DNA of 64,000 nucleotides from Saccopteryx bilineata (Eukaryota; Chordata; Mammalia; Chiroptera; Emballonuridae): the NCBI RefSeq assembly GCF_036850765.1, contig NC_089493.1:13393632-13457631 (forward strand). Direction: 5' to 3'. Below the pieces are notes generated by a model. The model searched no databases, was not told the DNA's origin, and was given only the letters and a program-made list of their open reading frames with translations. Below, piece after piece: positions 52,316 to 63,775 of this stretch (its first letter is position 1; every line of letters starts with the position of its first letter). The position numbers and the translations under genes are program-made.

Positions 52316-53194
52316 CATGCCTACTCAAACTGACTGATCAATCCTGACATTTATTTCCAGAAATGACAAAAAATAAAGAGAGAAAAAAATAAAAAGATCA
52401 AAAGTTGGGTAGAGAATAAAAGAAAAAGATCAAAAGCTGGGTAGAGAACATTATTATTTTTTTTACAAAGACCAGAAAAGCAACAATAGAACAGGAGAAT
52501 GAGAAATTTTGTTAGAGTAAGTCACAGTTTTTGAAATCATTTTCTTCTAAGTCTTTGTATTCTTCAAAAAATGTAAGAGAATGCATACAAAGGAAAGCTT
52601 GGAGAGAAGCCTTGCTATTTAAGAAGACATTATTAATGTCCCCAAATGATGATGTTTTCTTAATTTAAAATAAAAAGTGGAGACAACTCAAAGAGAAAAA
52701 AAATTTATGGTGTTGAAAATAAAACTTCAACAACCAGTTGAAGAACTTTTCAACCAGTTCTACCACTGTCCTAATTATTGTTCATTCATTTCTTCAGTAA
52801 GCCTCTATTGAGTTCCTGGAATGTAAAATGAATTTCATTAAGCACTGAGAATGTAAGGATGAATTAGATAGGCCCTGTCGTTAAGGAGCTCGCAATCTAA
52901 TAAACTAATCTGCTGACCACTGAAAAGCAGCAAATTTGGTATGTACTGGGATTGAATTAATAAGCCCAGAGGAATATTTTGTGGTACACTGGACAAACTT
53001 TTTAGCAAACTTCTTTGTAAATGGGGACTCTCCCTCTAGAATTGTTGTGAAAATTGAGCATGAAAATAAATATAAAAGTGACTTTAAAAGCCTAAAGCAC
53101 TACAAGCAGAAGCAGGTAAGCCTGAATAAAATGACACAAGTTATAGTACAAATTCTTCATGGCAGAATCAAATATCAGAGCTAGAAAGAAATCT
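52316..53194. other. Intergenic, AT-rich, with L2-like tail
   Basis: Around 52780-52910, 'aagcctctattgagttcctg' and 'gataggccctgtcgttaagg' resemble an L2 3' region. 'aaaagatcaaaagttgggta' is duplicated near 52394 and 52424. Otherwise nothing. Confidence 0.45.
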
Positions 53195-53320
53195 AGAAAC
53201 CATGTAAGCCAATCTTATTCTACAGCATAGAAAACTGAGGTTCCGAGTACAAAGGGACTTGGCCAAGAATTCCCAATTTGATAGTGGCAGAATCAGATTT
53301 CTTCTCAAGGCACTATCTGA
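53195..53320 (-). repeat. MIR SINE fragment
   Basis: Antisense MIR: 'acagcatagaaaactgaggt' then 'gggacttggccaagaattcc'. Confidence 0.75.
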
Positions 53321-53680
53321 CCTGATACAAGGAAGTCATGGCACATATTTCCTATACCACATACATGGCAAAAGAAATTTGATGTATGGTTTTGTTGGAC
53401 AGGTATTTTTATGGTAAGATGCCCAGTTGAAAGTTCAGATATTTGCTCACTTGGCAAACATCTTTGGGGATGACTACTAGCTGCCTACAGACACCCCCCC
53501 ACCCCCCAGCTTTTGAACAAGGCTTTGAGTAAAAGTTTAAGACACAGTGATAAATGGCAACTGGCAACTATGGTCTTAGCTCAGAAAACAATCTTTACAT
53601 GAGTACAGTGCAGTCACCACTCCCAGTTGTAAAACTCCAGAAAAAACATTAATAGTATCATCTTAGAAAGAGGATGTGAG
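53321..53680. other. Intergenic, nothing recognised
   Basis: Contains a short C-rich run near 53494-53508. Confidence 0.4.
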
Positions 53681-54060
53681 GCCCTGGCCAGGTGGCTCAC
53701 TGGTAGAGCGTTGCCTGGGCCTATGGCTGTGTCAGGGCACACAGGAGAAGCGACCATCTGCTTCCCCACTCCTCCCCCATCCCTTCTCTCTCTCTCTTCT
53801 CCTTTTGCAGCCATAGCTTGATTAGAGGGAGTTAGCCCCAGAAGCTGAGGATGGCTCCATGGCATCCACCTCGGGTACTAAAAAATGGCTCTGGTTGCAA
53901 GGGAGCAAGGACCCCAGATGGGCAGAGCATCCCCTCCTAGTGCGCTTTCCGGGTGGATCCCCGTGGGGGTGCATGCTGGAGGAGGGGGTGTTTGCCTTTG
54001 TCTACCCTCCTCTCAATGAATTAAAAAAAAAAAAAAAGCAAAAGAAAAAATGTTTTTTAA
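53681..54060 (+). repeat. tRNA-derived SINE, family A, diverged
   Basis: Head 'gccctggccaggtggctcac' with a deletion in the tRNA region (the B box is lost), body through 'gggtggatccccgtgggggt', and an A-rich tail. Left flank AGAAAGAGGATGTGA (53665-53679) recurs after the next SINE at about 54386-54400. Confidence 0.88.
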
Positions 54061-54073
54061 AAAAGAAAGAGGA

Positions 54074-54382
54074 GCCTGACCAGGCGGTGGCGCAGTGGAT
54101 AGAGCGTTGGACTGGGATGCGAAGGACCCAGGTTCGAGACCCCGAGGTCACCAGCTTGAGCACAGGCTCATCTGGTTTGAGCAAAGCTGGCTTGAGCAAG
54201 GGGTTACTCGGTCTGCTGAAGGCCCACAGTTAAGGCACATATGAGAAAGCAATCAATGAACAACTATGGTGTTGCAATGAAAAACTGATGATTGATGCTT
54301 CTCATCTCTCTCTGTTCTGTCTGTCCCTATCTATCCCTCTCTCTGACTCTGTCTCTGTAAAAATAAATAAATAAGGCTTTAA
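54074..54382 (+). repeat. tRNA-derived SINE, family B, inserted in the preceding SINE's duplication
   Basis: 'gcctgaccaggcggtggcgc', GGTTCGAGACCC B box, a (TAAA)n tail. It is flanked by AAAAAAGAAAGAGGA on both sides and lies inside the right-hand target duplication of the family A copy, so it is the younger of the two. Confidence 0.93.
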
Positions 54383-54980
54383 AAAAGAAAGAGGATGTGA
54401 CTATAGTTCAATCACAAAAGAATCATTAGATTATACAAGCTCTTGTGTGAATCTCAGAGGATGTTAAATGAAATAACAGTTCTAAGGAATTCACAAGATT
54501 TAATGTTCTTAGCTAGATTCTTACAGTGAAAAAAATAATGAAGTAACATTTCTTCTGTTATTTCGTAGAACATGATTGAAAATTATGTTCAGAGAAAACA
54601 ATTCCCCTCGTTCCTTTACCTTTCTTCAGTTATGCAATAAAATCCCCCCAATGTCTGAGCCATCTCACAACTACAAGTGTCAGCTCTAGGAGATGGGGTG
54701 TCACTCTAGGATAAACACACAGCTTGGGAGACGGCCAACCTAGATTCCACGCTGCGCTCTGCTACTGAATTGCTGTGGGACTGCAGGTGTGTCGACTGAC
54801 CCTCGCGAGTCTCGGACATCTCACTGTACAATCAGGGCTTAGCGGTATCCTCTAGCACGAGGCAGACGAGGGTACCAGGTCCGGCCCTCGGTTGAAGTTA
54901 TTTCGCTAAATCCCTACCTAGCAGGGCGTTTTTCAGAGGAGTAACAAGGGACTTTCCGTGGGGGAGGACGGGACAAGCTT
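54383..54980. other. Intergenic, with MIR and NF-kB-like site
   Basis: A diverged plus-strand MIR lies at about 54720-54850 ('ctgctactgaattgctgtgg', 'atctcactgtacaatcaggg'). A perfect GGGACTTTCC is at 54948-54957, at the edge of the CpG island. Confidence 0.55.
54948..54957 (+). promoter_or_regulatory. NF-kB consensus 10-mer
   Basis: GGGACTTTCC, identical to the classic kappa-B site, directly upstream of the orphan CpG island. Function is inferred from motif only. Confidence 0.35.
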
Positions 54981-54989
54981 CCTCTCGGT

Positions 54990-56290
54990 CTACCGAGGAG
55001 CTAAGCCGCAGCTCCCGGGCCGCGGCGGGTTAACCAACCCTCCTCCGTCCCGCGGCCCCCAGGCCGGTCCTCCGCTCCCGCCGGACTGAACACTCCACCC
55101 GCCGAGGAGACGTGGAAACCGCAGGGCGGGGGTGGAAACAGGCCCTTCGGAAACAACAGTGCGCGCGAGGACGCCCTCGGGCGCCTGGCCCTGCGCCCGC
55201 GGACGGGAAGGGTCGGCCCCCGGCAGTGTGAGGGGGAGTTTCCAGATGAAGGGGTTTCGTATTTCTCCCGCCGCAACTGTCTTCCCAAAACGTGCAGAAT
55301 GGACGTCAAACAGTGCGGTCTCTTCGAGCAAGGGGGCAGAGCGACGGGGTTGGCGACCGACGGGGGCTTGCGATCGCCCTGGTCGGGCCGAGGCGAATGG
55401 AAACACGTATGCCGTCTCTGAGACGTGTCTCCACGCCGGAGAGAAGGCGCGAACCTCGCGCCCAGGCTTTTCAAGCGCGCCGGCGAGCGGGCGGGGCGGG
55501 GCGGGGCGCGGCGCGGGCCCGGGTACTATATCTCCAGGCGGAGGAGCACACGGGAGTTCTCGGAACACACGACCAAAGCGTGCTGTGTAGCCGATTGCTT
55601 AGTTGGCGCTGCTGAGGCTGCTTTCCCCGTTCGGTTTGACAAGGACGCTCTGATAGGCCAGCGCGCCCCTGCAGTGGTTGGCCGGAAAGGGTTGAGCCTT
55701 CTGATTGGCCGCTCCGCACCTGCAATGCGTCAAGCCACGGCGGGCGTGGAGGGCTCCGCGTGAGTGGTCGTGGCTGGCGGGGCCGCCCGCGGCCTTCGGG
55801 AAGGGAGTGGCTCCGCCTCTGGCAGCCATTTTTAGTAGTGGCAGCGAGGGCTGCTCTAGTGGCAGAGGAGTATTCTCACGGCGCTCACTGAACAGTCGAA
55901 AAAAGGCTGTGCTACAAAAGTTTTGTTGTGGGTTTCTTTTCCCATTTTCCTTTGCGGTGGGAAAGGAAAGGAAAAGTTTTGTTTCCGCTCTGGTCCCCAA
56001 GATGGGACAGAATTCGAGGGTTGGCGGCTGGGAGCGCGGGCAGAGGAGCCACCCTAGGAGGAGCGGGTGTCTAACAAGAGTTTTAGCTGCCGCGTCAATG
56101 AAACCGCTTGGTCTGCGTTTTCCCGGAGTGCGCGAGGGAGGGCGATTTGTATTGCTCTTAATTTTTAGAAGCAAAGATGAGATTTGCTTCCCGGGCATCT
56201 TGCTGGAGCTGGAAAGCAATTATGGAACGCTGTCCCGCATGCGTCACGGTGGTGCCCTGGCGGTGCGCGGTCCCAGCGCCACGGAGCGCG
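54990..56290. promoter_or_regulatory. Orphan CpG island promoter
   Basis: CpG-dense and free of SINEs. Plus-strand elements: tandem GC boxes GGGCGGGGCGGGGCGGGGCG near 55490-55508, a TATA-like TACTATATC at about 55524-55532, an inverted CCAAT box TGATTGGC near 55700, and a YY1-like GCAGCCATTTTTAG near 55825-55838. A possible donor CGC|GTGAGT is at 55759/55760. None of the open frames (up to 206 residues) shows a known domain. It may start a long non-coding RNA or a gene whose coding exons lie beyond the window; direction is not certain, and plus is favoured. Confidence 0.7.
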
Positions 56291-57549
56291 TTGTTTTTTA
56301 GAACTGTACATCAAACATCCGTTTTTAGTAACTGTTTATCGCTCCAGAAACTGACCAGCAGGGGCAAAACAGAGCTTGCCTGATAGACTTGCTATGAGAT
56401 GGCTGAAAAAAATTTTTTGATCCTATCAGCTCATTTGCCTTTTTAGGCAACTGTTGTTTGTGTATGCATCCGGGATTTCATCCATCTCTGATGTCCAGCC
56501 CTGCTAAAGAGAAAAACTCCTTTTATCTTTTATTGCGTCAGAAGTGGTCCTTGTTCAGGACGCACCCTCCCTTCAGGGGATATGGGTGAAGAGAATGGAA
56601 GAACACGTTCCCTAGATAAGTTAGAAATGGGGAAATGGAAAAGCCATGGTTGTCTTGGTTCGGGAGCAGGCGATGTCCTTGTTGGTTTTATTTGAGCTGC
56701 GTAGGTGTAAATTCAGTGAATGGTGGGCATCCGAAGGTGAATTCTGATTCTGCTTAGGCATGGGTGTTGCCATGGCTACAGGGAGAGGCAGTTGGTGAAT
56801 TGCAGAGCCTATAAACCCAGCTAGGCCAGACCTGGCCGATTTGTGAAGCCTTAAGTGGCAATTGGCCACCCTGGTTTATGCATCCTGGTTTTCATCATTC
56901 CATCCCTGTCAAAGCTTCCTTGATTGGTCAATACTAGCACACATTGGACCGTGTCAATTTCTGTATTGACTAACCCAGGAGCATTCACTGCCTTGTGTAG
57001 ATTTTCTGACTAGATGCTGGGTAGGGGAGTACAGTCTTTGAGTCATTTACTTTCCTTTTTGATAAAGAAATTATTGCTACTCTTACCTAATCTTGCCAAT
57101 TTTGAAAATTTAATTGTTGCCATTTGTATTTTCCAAAAGTAAGCCGTCACTAGCACCCTAAAAAGAACACCGCATTTTATTGTGTGTATCAGTATAAGGT
57201 CAGAGCACTGAGTTCATGGACATTGTCAAACGAAGAAAACTGCAGTTTTGCCTACTCTCCACATAGCAACCACCATGAGTGCTCCTGTGGGGCACGGGCG
57301 AATTCGGTGTCTTTGGCAGCTGCGGTGCCGGCAGTGCTCCACTGGGCTTGCTGCGTGAAGCAGAGAGAGCAAAGGGCTGAATCTTCCAGAGCCTACCTCT
57401 CTCCTGTTGTATGACTAGAATCAAGTCCGTCTCACAGAGTTCTTGTGAAGGCATAATAGTAATATAGTCTTATTCGCCTATACGGTCAGATTTGGGACTC
57501 TGATGGTCACTAGCTTACCACAGTTTGCCTTGGACTTCTCTGATTTTAG
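56291..57549. other. Intergenic downstream of the orphan island
   Basis: SINE-free. At 56766-56779 GTTGCCATGGCTAC is close to the palindromic RFX X-box. No exon recognised. Confidence 0.45.
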
Positions 57550-57935
57550 TTTTGTTTTTTGTTTTTTGTTTTTGTATTTTTCTGAAGTTGGAAATGAGTA
57601 GGCAGTCAGACTCCCGCATGCGCCTGACCCTGACCGGGATCCACCCGGCATGCCCACCAGGGGGCAATGCTCCGCCCATCTGGGGTGTTGCTCTGTTGCA
57701 ACCAGGGCCATTCTAGCGCCTGAGGCAGAGGCCATGGAGCCATCCTCAGTGCCTGGGCCAACCTTGCTCCAATGGAGCCTTGGCTGCGGGAGGGGAAGAG
57801 AGAGACAGAGAGGAAGGAGAGGGGGAGGGGTGGAGAAGCAGATGGGCGCTTCTCCTGTGTGCCCTGGCCGGGAATCGAACCCAGGACTCCTGCACACCAG
57901 GCCGACGCTCTACCACTGAGCAAACTGGCCAGGGC
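57550..57935 (-). repeat. tRNA-derived SINE, family A, full length
   Basis: Antisense, well preserved, with a perfect 12-base target-site duplication CTCTGATTTTAG (57538-57549 and 57936-57947). CTCF-like core at 57654-57667. Confidence 0.95.
57654..57667 (+). promoter_or_regulatory. CTCF-like core inside SINE A
   Basis: CCACCAGGGGGCAA fits 13 of 14 positions of CCASYAGRKGGCRS. Confidence 0.45.
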
Positions 57936-57947
57936 CTCTGATTTTAG

Positions 57948-58450
57948 CTCTCTAGAAAAGCCTATTTGTCCCAGGCAAACCAGGACAATTAGTCAGCCTT
58001 GGACTGTGTTCAGTGCCACAGGCTGGGAGGATGAACAGAAGGGGACGTGAAGACTTTTACTGTATAGCGGTGATTAGGGTTCCTTGCAGCTGAAGGTTCC
58101 TGGACACAAGAAAATGGATATCTGGTGTAAGATAAATGTGGGCTGACACCTGAAACCCCGCACATCTGAAGTCAAAGTCATCAGTTTATCCATCTTTCTT
58201 TTCTTCTCTCAGTCCCCACACATGGTTCTTTAAAAAAACAATAATAATACAGGTGTATATTTAAATTTTTCTCATTAATTCTAATCTTTATGTTTGGTCA
58301 AATCTTTACCAATCTTTTAGTCACTTTAGAGTGTGGAAGTTCTTTATTACACCATGGAAGCCTTTGCCAGTCTGATGAAGCCTAATGCAGCCGTAACTTG
58401 TTGCCCATATGAATAATGGAAGGTATGTGACATTTCACTTAGAGGTTTAG
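57948..58450. other. Intergenic, nothing recognised
   Basis: No exon or repeat assigned. Confidence 0.4.
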
Positions 58451-58479
58451 TGAAAATAAAGATGTTTTACTTTCCCACC

Positions 58480-58990
58480 CAAGTTCATGGGCCCCACTGC
58501 AGGTTTCTTTCCACTCTGTCCCCTTTTACATTCTTTCACCTTCACATTCCCGCTGCCCCCATCGTAGTTCAAGACCCCGTTACTGTTTTTCTATTGTAAA
58601 AATCTTTATTGGTCTCCCATACCTAGTTCTATTTTAGGCCCCGTTGGAGGAGTTGTTTTTCTAAAGCACACTTCTGACTATATCATTACTCTGCTCCGAC
58701 CTCCCATGGCTTCCCCTGCCTCTAGAATTAAGTCCAGATTTCTTAGAAGTCCCTTCAGGGCTCTTCATAACCTGGCACTTTCATTCCTAATAACCTAGTA
58801 CTCTTTCCATCTCTTAAATTGAAGCCCTATAAATTGTTTTTAAATCTTTGTTTTCCCCCCTTCGTTCTTTATTCACATTGCTTTCTTGACCTCGGTCTCT
58901 GTCCAAAAAGTTCTAATATCCTTAAAGGGTTTCTTCAAGTGCAAAGTCAGCTGCAGTATCCTCTTCCTCCGCTGGGCTACCTTAGCACTT
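58480..58990 (+). repeat. L2 LINE fragment
   Basis: 'ctccgacctcccatggcttc', 'tctagaattaagtccagatt', 'cagggctcttcataacctgg' follow the L2 3' order. Confidence 0.7.
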
Positions 58991-59039
58991 CATTCCACCT
59001 TCTGTCACCACACTCTACTTTTATTAAGAGTATTAGATT

Positions 59040-59575
59040 ACTCAATTTCATAAATATTTGTTAAGTACCTGTTGTGAGTGTGGCCCTGTAGTAGGGGCCA
59101 TAGAGCTATAATATTAAACAGATTTGGACCTTGGTTTTTGAAGGACTTATACAATACTTCAGATTGGGAGATAATGTGAACCTAAGTAACAGTTCTTCAA
59201 GGTAAGAGAAATGACAAGTATTTCAGGAATCCAGGGGGGATAACTCACTGTGCTGGAAGGATGAGACAAAGCTTTGTGGAGTTGGTGGCATCTGAGCTAA
59301 CCTGGAGGGTCACAACTTAAAAGGATATACCTAGGGAAGGTATTCCATGAAGATGGGATACCAGGAACAGAGCAAGGAGGCTGCAAAGAACAGGGTGTGT
59401 TGGGAAAGAAGTTTAGTCTGTCATTAAGGGGCCTTATGAGAGACCAGGCTGGTGTCAAGTTGGCTAAGGCTAGATAGAGAATGCCAGGCAAGAAGACAAC
59501 ACTGTCCTGTTCGTGTGGAATCCACTGGAGAGTTTTGAGAAAGGACTGACAAAGTCAAAGGTGATTTAAGAATAA
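59040..59575 (+). repeat. L2 LINE 3' region
   Basis: 'taagtacctgttgtgagtgt', 'gcatctgagctaacctggag', 'gggaaggtattccatgaaga', 'ggcaagaagacaacactgtc'. It is probably the continuation of the L2 at 58480. Confidence 0.65.
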
Positions 59576-59639
59576 TTATGTGGCAGTAGAGTGGGAGGGG
59601 AATTTTGCATAGAGACCAGACAGGGAGACTGATGAAGGC

Positions 59640-59890
59640 AATAACAATAAGAATAATGACTAATGTTTAGCAAGCCTGATGTGCCATGCAGTATCTTTAC
59701 TTGCAATATTTCATTGACTGCACACAAAATCCCTGTTGTTTTACTTTTTTCTTTCCACAAATAAGGAAAGTTAAGCTTAGAGAGGCTCCACAAATAAGGA
59801 AAGTTAAGCTTAGAGAGGCTAGATAACTTACTGGGTTCACCCACGGTGACAGAGCTGGAAGTGCGCCCATTTACTGTCTGCAGCAGTTGG
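59640..59890 (-). repeat. MIR SINE with internal duplication
   Basis: Antisense MIR ('tagcaagcctgatgtgccat', 'ggttcacccacggtgacaga') containing the 33-base tandem duplication at 59755-59820. Confidence 0.75.
59755..59820. repeat. Perfect 33-bp tandem duplication
   Basis: Two identical units, 59755-59787 and 59788-59820, each starting CCACAAATAAGGAAAG and ending CTTAGAGAGGCT. No differences, so it is either recent or an assembly artefact. Confidence 0.97.
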
Positions 59891-61099
59891 TCCACCTGTG
59901 AGCTGCACTCTGCAAGTGTTAGTGCAAAGAGAGAAGAGCTAAGAAATTATACTCTCTTTAAGTGAGGTGAGAATGAAAAAGCCACAAGTATCACCACAGT
60001 TGGGCTCAATTCCTATACTAGCTTTCCAATATTGTTCTCATCATGTATCTCCTACATATTTTTCTCTAGGAAATAAGACACCAGGAAGCAAACAGTTTTA
60101 TCTCACTTGATGAAAATTCATTACTAAAATGAGGAAGGGGTGTGTGTGTATACATGCCTTCTACTGGGACTCCTCTGAAACCTCACGGAAGACCACAGCA
60201 AAAGCACTGGTTTGGAAGTGTACCAAATTAGTGCTTCCAAATATTACTTTTGGGGGGTGCTTCCCAAGTGTGAACTAGAATTTTCAAGGTATTTGCTTCT
60301 TTCTTGACCCTAGTATCTGTTTAAAGATGCTTAATAGTTTCAGGACACTGGAGGAGTGATTTTTCTGTGCTCTGGTCAAGTCACCAACCTCTACATTCCC
60401 CTTCCCACCCCCACTCCCCCAGGAAAGGTGGCCAGAGGAGGACGAGCTAGTGAGTGTGTCCTTCAGGAGCCCTGGAGTGCTGGGCATTGCCCTTGGTACT
60501 CTCCTCCCAATAACCGAACACTGTAAGCATGGGGCAGGGACGGGGAGGGGCCGTTCATGCCAATTTCTTCTATCCACCTTTCTCTACCCTTCATACTTTT
60601 GGTATTTTCCTGTTTGTATATGGAAAAAATTAAAAACTTTATGTCAAAACTCGTTCAAACCCAGGAAAGGCTTTCACATTCAAAAATTCTAGTATATATT
60701 GTATTGACTACCTTTTTACCCTTTGCTAATATTTCTACATCATTCTATGTATCTTTTATTCTGGTTAGATCATAAGTTCCTTAAAAACAAATTACTGTTA
60801 AAAAAAAAAGACCACTTGTACCATTGTCTATATAGTAGTATAGTAGTCAGTCTTGATTTGTCCTTTATTCCACTTTTGTCTGGTTTATTTTTTTCTATTC
60901 AACACGTATCTCTGATGACAGCATCAGCAGTTCAGTGATATTCTTGAAAGAGTGTATTCATTCAACAGTGCTTATTGAATTAATTCTATATAGCAGATAC
61001 CTTATGATGTGAGTACTGATTACTTTCTCTTAGAGTCATGGTTCTTAGTGGCTTTGGGGGGATCATCAACACCTTTGAGTGTACAATTAAAGCCGTAGA
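59891..61099. other. Intergenic, nothing recognised
   Basis: AT-rich with a GC-richer patch at 60360-60560. No exon or repeat family recognised. Confidence 0.4.
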
Positions 61100-61110
61100 A
61101 ACCTCCCAGA

Positions 61111-61504
61111 GCCTGACCAGGCAGTGGTGCAGTGGATAGAGCATTGGCCTGGGACGCTGAGGACCCAGGTTCAAAATCTCGAGGTCTCCAGCTTGAGTAT
61201 GGGCTCACCAGCTTGAGCGCAAGGTTGCAGGCTTGAGTATGGGATGATAGACATGACCCTATGGTCTCTGGCTTGAGTCCAAAGGTCACTGGCTTGTTGC
61301 CCAAGGTTTCTGACTTGAGCAAGGTGTCACTCGATCGGCTGTAGCCCCCCAGTCAAGGTACGTATGAGAAAGCAGTAAATGAACAACTAAGGTGCTGCAA
61401 TGAAGAATTGATGCTTTTCATCTCTCTCCCTTCCTGTCTGTTCCTCTCTCCCTCTCTCTTGCCTCTCTCTCTCACTAAAAAAAAAAAAAAAAAAAAAAAA
61501 AATG
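61111..61504 (+). repeat. tRNA-derived SINE, family B
   Basis: Head 'gcctgaccaggcagtggtgc', extended central region with repeated 'gcttgagtatggg', and a poly-A tail of about 28. Perfect 11-base target-site duplication AACCTCCCAGA (61100-61110 and 61505-61515). Confidence 0.94.
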
Positions 61505-61850
61505 AACCTCCCAGAAAAACAAACATACATGAAATAGTTATACAACCTCTGTCATAGAGTCTAGACTTTCTGACTCCCTCAAAACAAAAACAAAAAAAAT
61601 TTTTTAATCCAAAGGATCCTCTTCAGTGTGATGTGTTTAGTGTTTGCCACTGTATAATCATACGTGCTCTCTATATGGATAAGTATATATGCAGGCATTC
61701 GTATGTAGTTGAGCGACCATCTGGTGCTGAAGAACTATTTCAGTACTTGAACTGTTTGTTTTTTTAATTTAATTGTAAGACTCTAAAGCAAAAAGTGGCC
61801 ATCTTTCTGCTTCTAGCACTGGTTTTTCTTTAAGATAAGAGTTCTAATTA

Positions 61851-62167
61851 GCCTGACCAGGCGGTGGTGCAGTGGATAGAGCATCGGACTGGGACGCAGA
61901 GGATTCAGGTTCGAGACCCTGAGGTTGCCAGCTTGAGCACGGGCTCACCAACTTGAGCCCAAAGTCGCTGGCTCGAGCAAGAGGTCACTCTTGTCTGTTG
62001 TAGCCCCCCGGTCAAGGCACATATGAGAAAGCAATCAATGAACAACTAAGGAACTGCAATGAAGAATTGATGTTTCTCATCTCTCTCCCTTCCTGTCTGT
62101 CTATCCCTATCTCTCTCTCTCTCTCTGACTCTCTGTCTCTGCCACAAAAAAAAAAAAAAAAAAAAAA
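61851..62167 (+). repeat. tRNA-derived SINE, family B
   Basis: Head 'gcctgaccaggcggtggtgc', a long poly-A tail, and flanking CTAATTAG duplication on both sides (61843-61850 and about 62170-62178). Confidence 0.94.
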
Positions 62168-62849
62168 GCTCTAATTAGTCATGAATAAAAGCATTTTCAA
62201 ATAATATGCTGTATTGGGAAACCTAGTATCTGAAATGTTTAAGTTCTAGTCTCCTGTTTTAAATTAAATTCAACTCTGAACTGGAGTCCATAGTGAGATT
62301 TTTCATAGAACATTTCCCATGAGATTTTCTACAATCGATGTTTCAATCAGTGTTTGATTGAACATGTTTTCATTGTAGAGAATGAGTAGTGATTACATGA
62401 GTAATTATTATCACAGTTTATCAGTAGTTTTCTTTGTATTTCTTCCCTTGTGCTGTGGTTCCTAATTAACATGTTTGCTCAATTTCACTGCATAAAAACT
62501 GATAAGATGGAACCCTGTCATCTGGAACCTGAGGTCTCTGAATTTGTGTGAAACTTATATATTAAAGGACACAGGCTCAGGGGGAGCTGGCATTTGAGAA
62601 TTTCCTTTGTATGTGAGTAATAAATAATGGGATAACTGAACACAAAACGTGTAGACATAGGCAACTCCTTACCTCTACCTGGAAACTTGTTGTAATGGTT
62701 ATTATTTTGGTAAAACGGTTGTTGAGATTACCAAAAGAATGGGATTCCAAGTGACTTTTAGGAGTCCAGTATGACAGATTTCTTTGTTGCTGGATGAAAT
62801 CTATTGTAAATGGTAAAATGAGCTGATAAACATAAAGAATCTCTCTTCA
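62168..62849. other. Intergenic, AT-rich
   Basis: Nothing recognised. Confidence 0.4.
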
Positions 62850-62975
62850 CCCTGGCCGGATGGCTCAGTTGGTTGGAGTGTCATCCTAATACACCAGCGT
62901 TGTGGGTTGTGTCCCCAGTCAGGGCACATACAAGACTCAACCAGTGAATGCAAAGTGGAATAACAAATCAATGTT

Positions 62976-63017
<42 letters not shown>

Positions 63018-63086
63018 TCCCTCCCTCCCTCCCCCCCCAATCCCTTATTCTTCTCTCTCTCTAAAATCAATCAGAATTTTTTAAAA
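62850..63086 (+). repeat. tRNA-derived SINE, family D (VES-like)
   Basis: 'ccctggccggatggctcagt', 'accagcgttgtgggttgtgt', 'cccagtcagggcacatacaa', then a long (CT)n region and AT-rich tail. Flank AAAGAATC occurs on both sides. Confidence 0.9.
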
Positions 63087-63114
63087 AGAATCTTCTACCC
63101 ATAAAAAGATCTAG

Positions 63115-63493
63115 GCCCTGGCCAGTTGGCTCAGCGGTACAGCGTCGGCCTGGCGTGCAGGAGTCCCGGGTTTGATTCCCGGCCAGAGCACACAAGAGAA
63201 GCGCCTATCTGCTTCTCCACCCCTCCCCCTCTCCTTCCTCTCTATCTCTCTCTTCCCCTCCCGCAGCCAAGGCTCCATTGGAGCAAAGTTGGCCCGGGCG
63301 CTGAGGATGGCTCTGTGGCCTCTGCCTCAGGCGCTAGAATGGCTCTGGATGCAACAGAGCAATGGCCCAGAGGGGCAGAGCATCGCCCCCTGGTGGGCAC
63401 GCTGGGTGGATCCCGGTTGGGTGCATGAGGGAGTCTGTCTGACTGCCTCCCCGTTTCCAACTTCAGAAAAATACAAAAAAAAAAAAAAAAAAA
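63115..63493 (+). repeat. tRNA-derived SINE, family A, full length
   Basis: Well preserved with a perfect 12-base target-site duplication AAAAAGATCTAG (63103-63114 and 63494-63505) and a long A tail. CTCF-like core at 63383-63396. Confidence 0.95.
63383..63396 (-). promoter_or_regulatory. CTCF-like core inside SINE A
   Basis: Reads CCACCAGGGGGCGA on the minus strand, 13 of 14 positions of CCASYAGRKGGCRS. Confidence 0.45.
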
Positions 63494-63619
63494 AAAAAGA
63501 TCTAGAAGCAGTACAAACATTATCAAAATCATTAGGGAACGTTATGTGAGGCTTTTCGATGGGCAAAGCAGTCTAGGAGGTACCCGGCTTGCAAAGAACT
63601 ACACATAGCTCTGCTCACA

Positions 63620-63775
63620 ACTACCTACACTGTAACCTATGTCAGGACAGGGACCATGTTCTGATTTATGCTGATTTATGTTACATTTATTTGCTTATGC
63701 CCTCGATACTTACAACCATGTCTGACCTATAATAGTTACTAAATAAATATATGTTGAACACCTGAATCAATAACC
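63620..63775 (+). repeat. L2/MIR-type 3' tail
   Basis: 'aggacagggaccatgttctg', 'accatgtctgacctataata' and 'actaaataaatatatgttga' are typical of the 3' end of L2/MIR elements. Confidence 0.6.

Noticed and set aside
55599..56301. 206- and 198-residue open frames in the second CpG island
   Set aside because: Both strands are open over the same interval, with no recognisable domain or supported splice structure. I looked for the start of NRDE2, the expected neighbour, and did not find it.
61111..61504. CRISPR-like regular repeats in the central part of a SINE
   Set aside because: The 'gcttgag' phrase repeats are the normal internal structure of family B SINEs in a mammalian genome.
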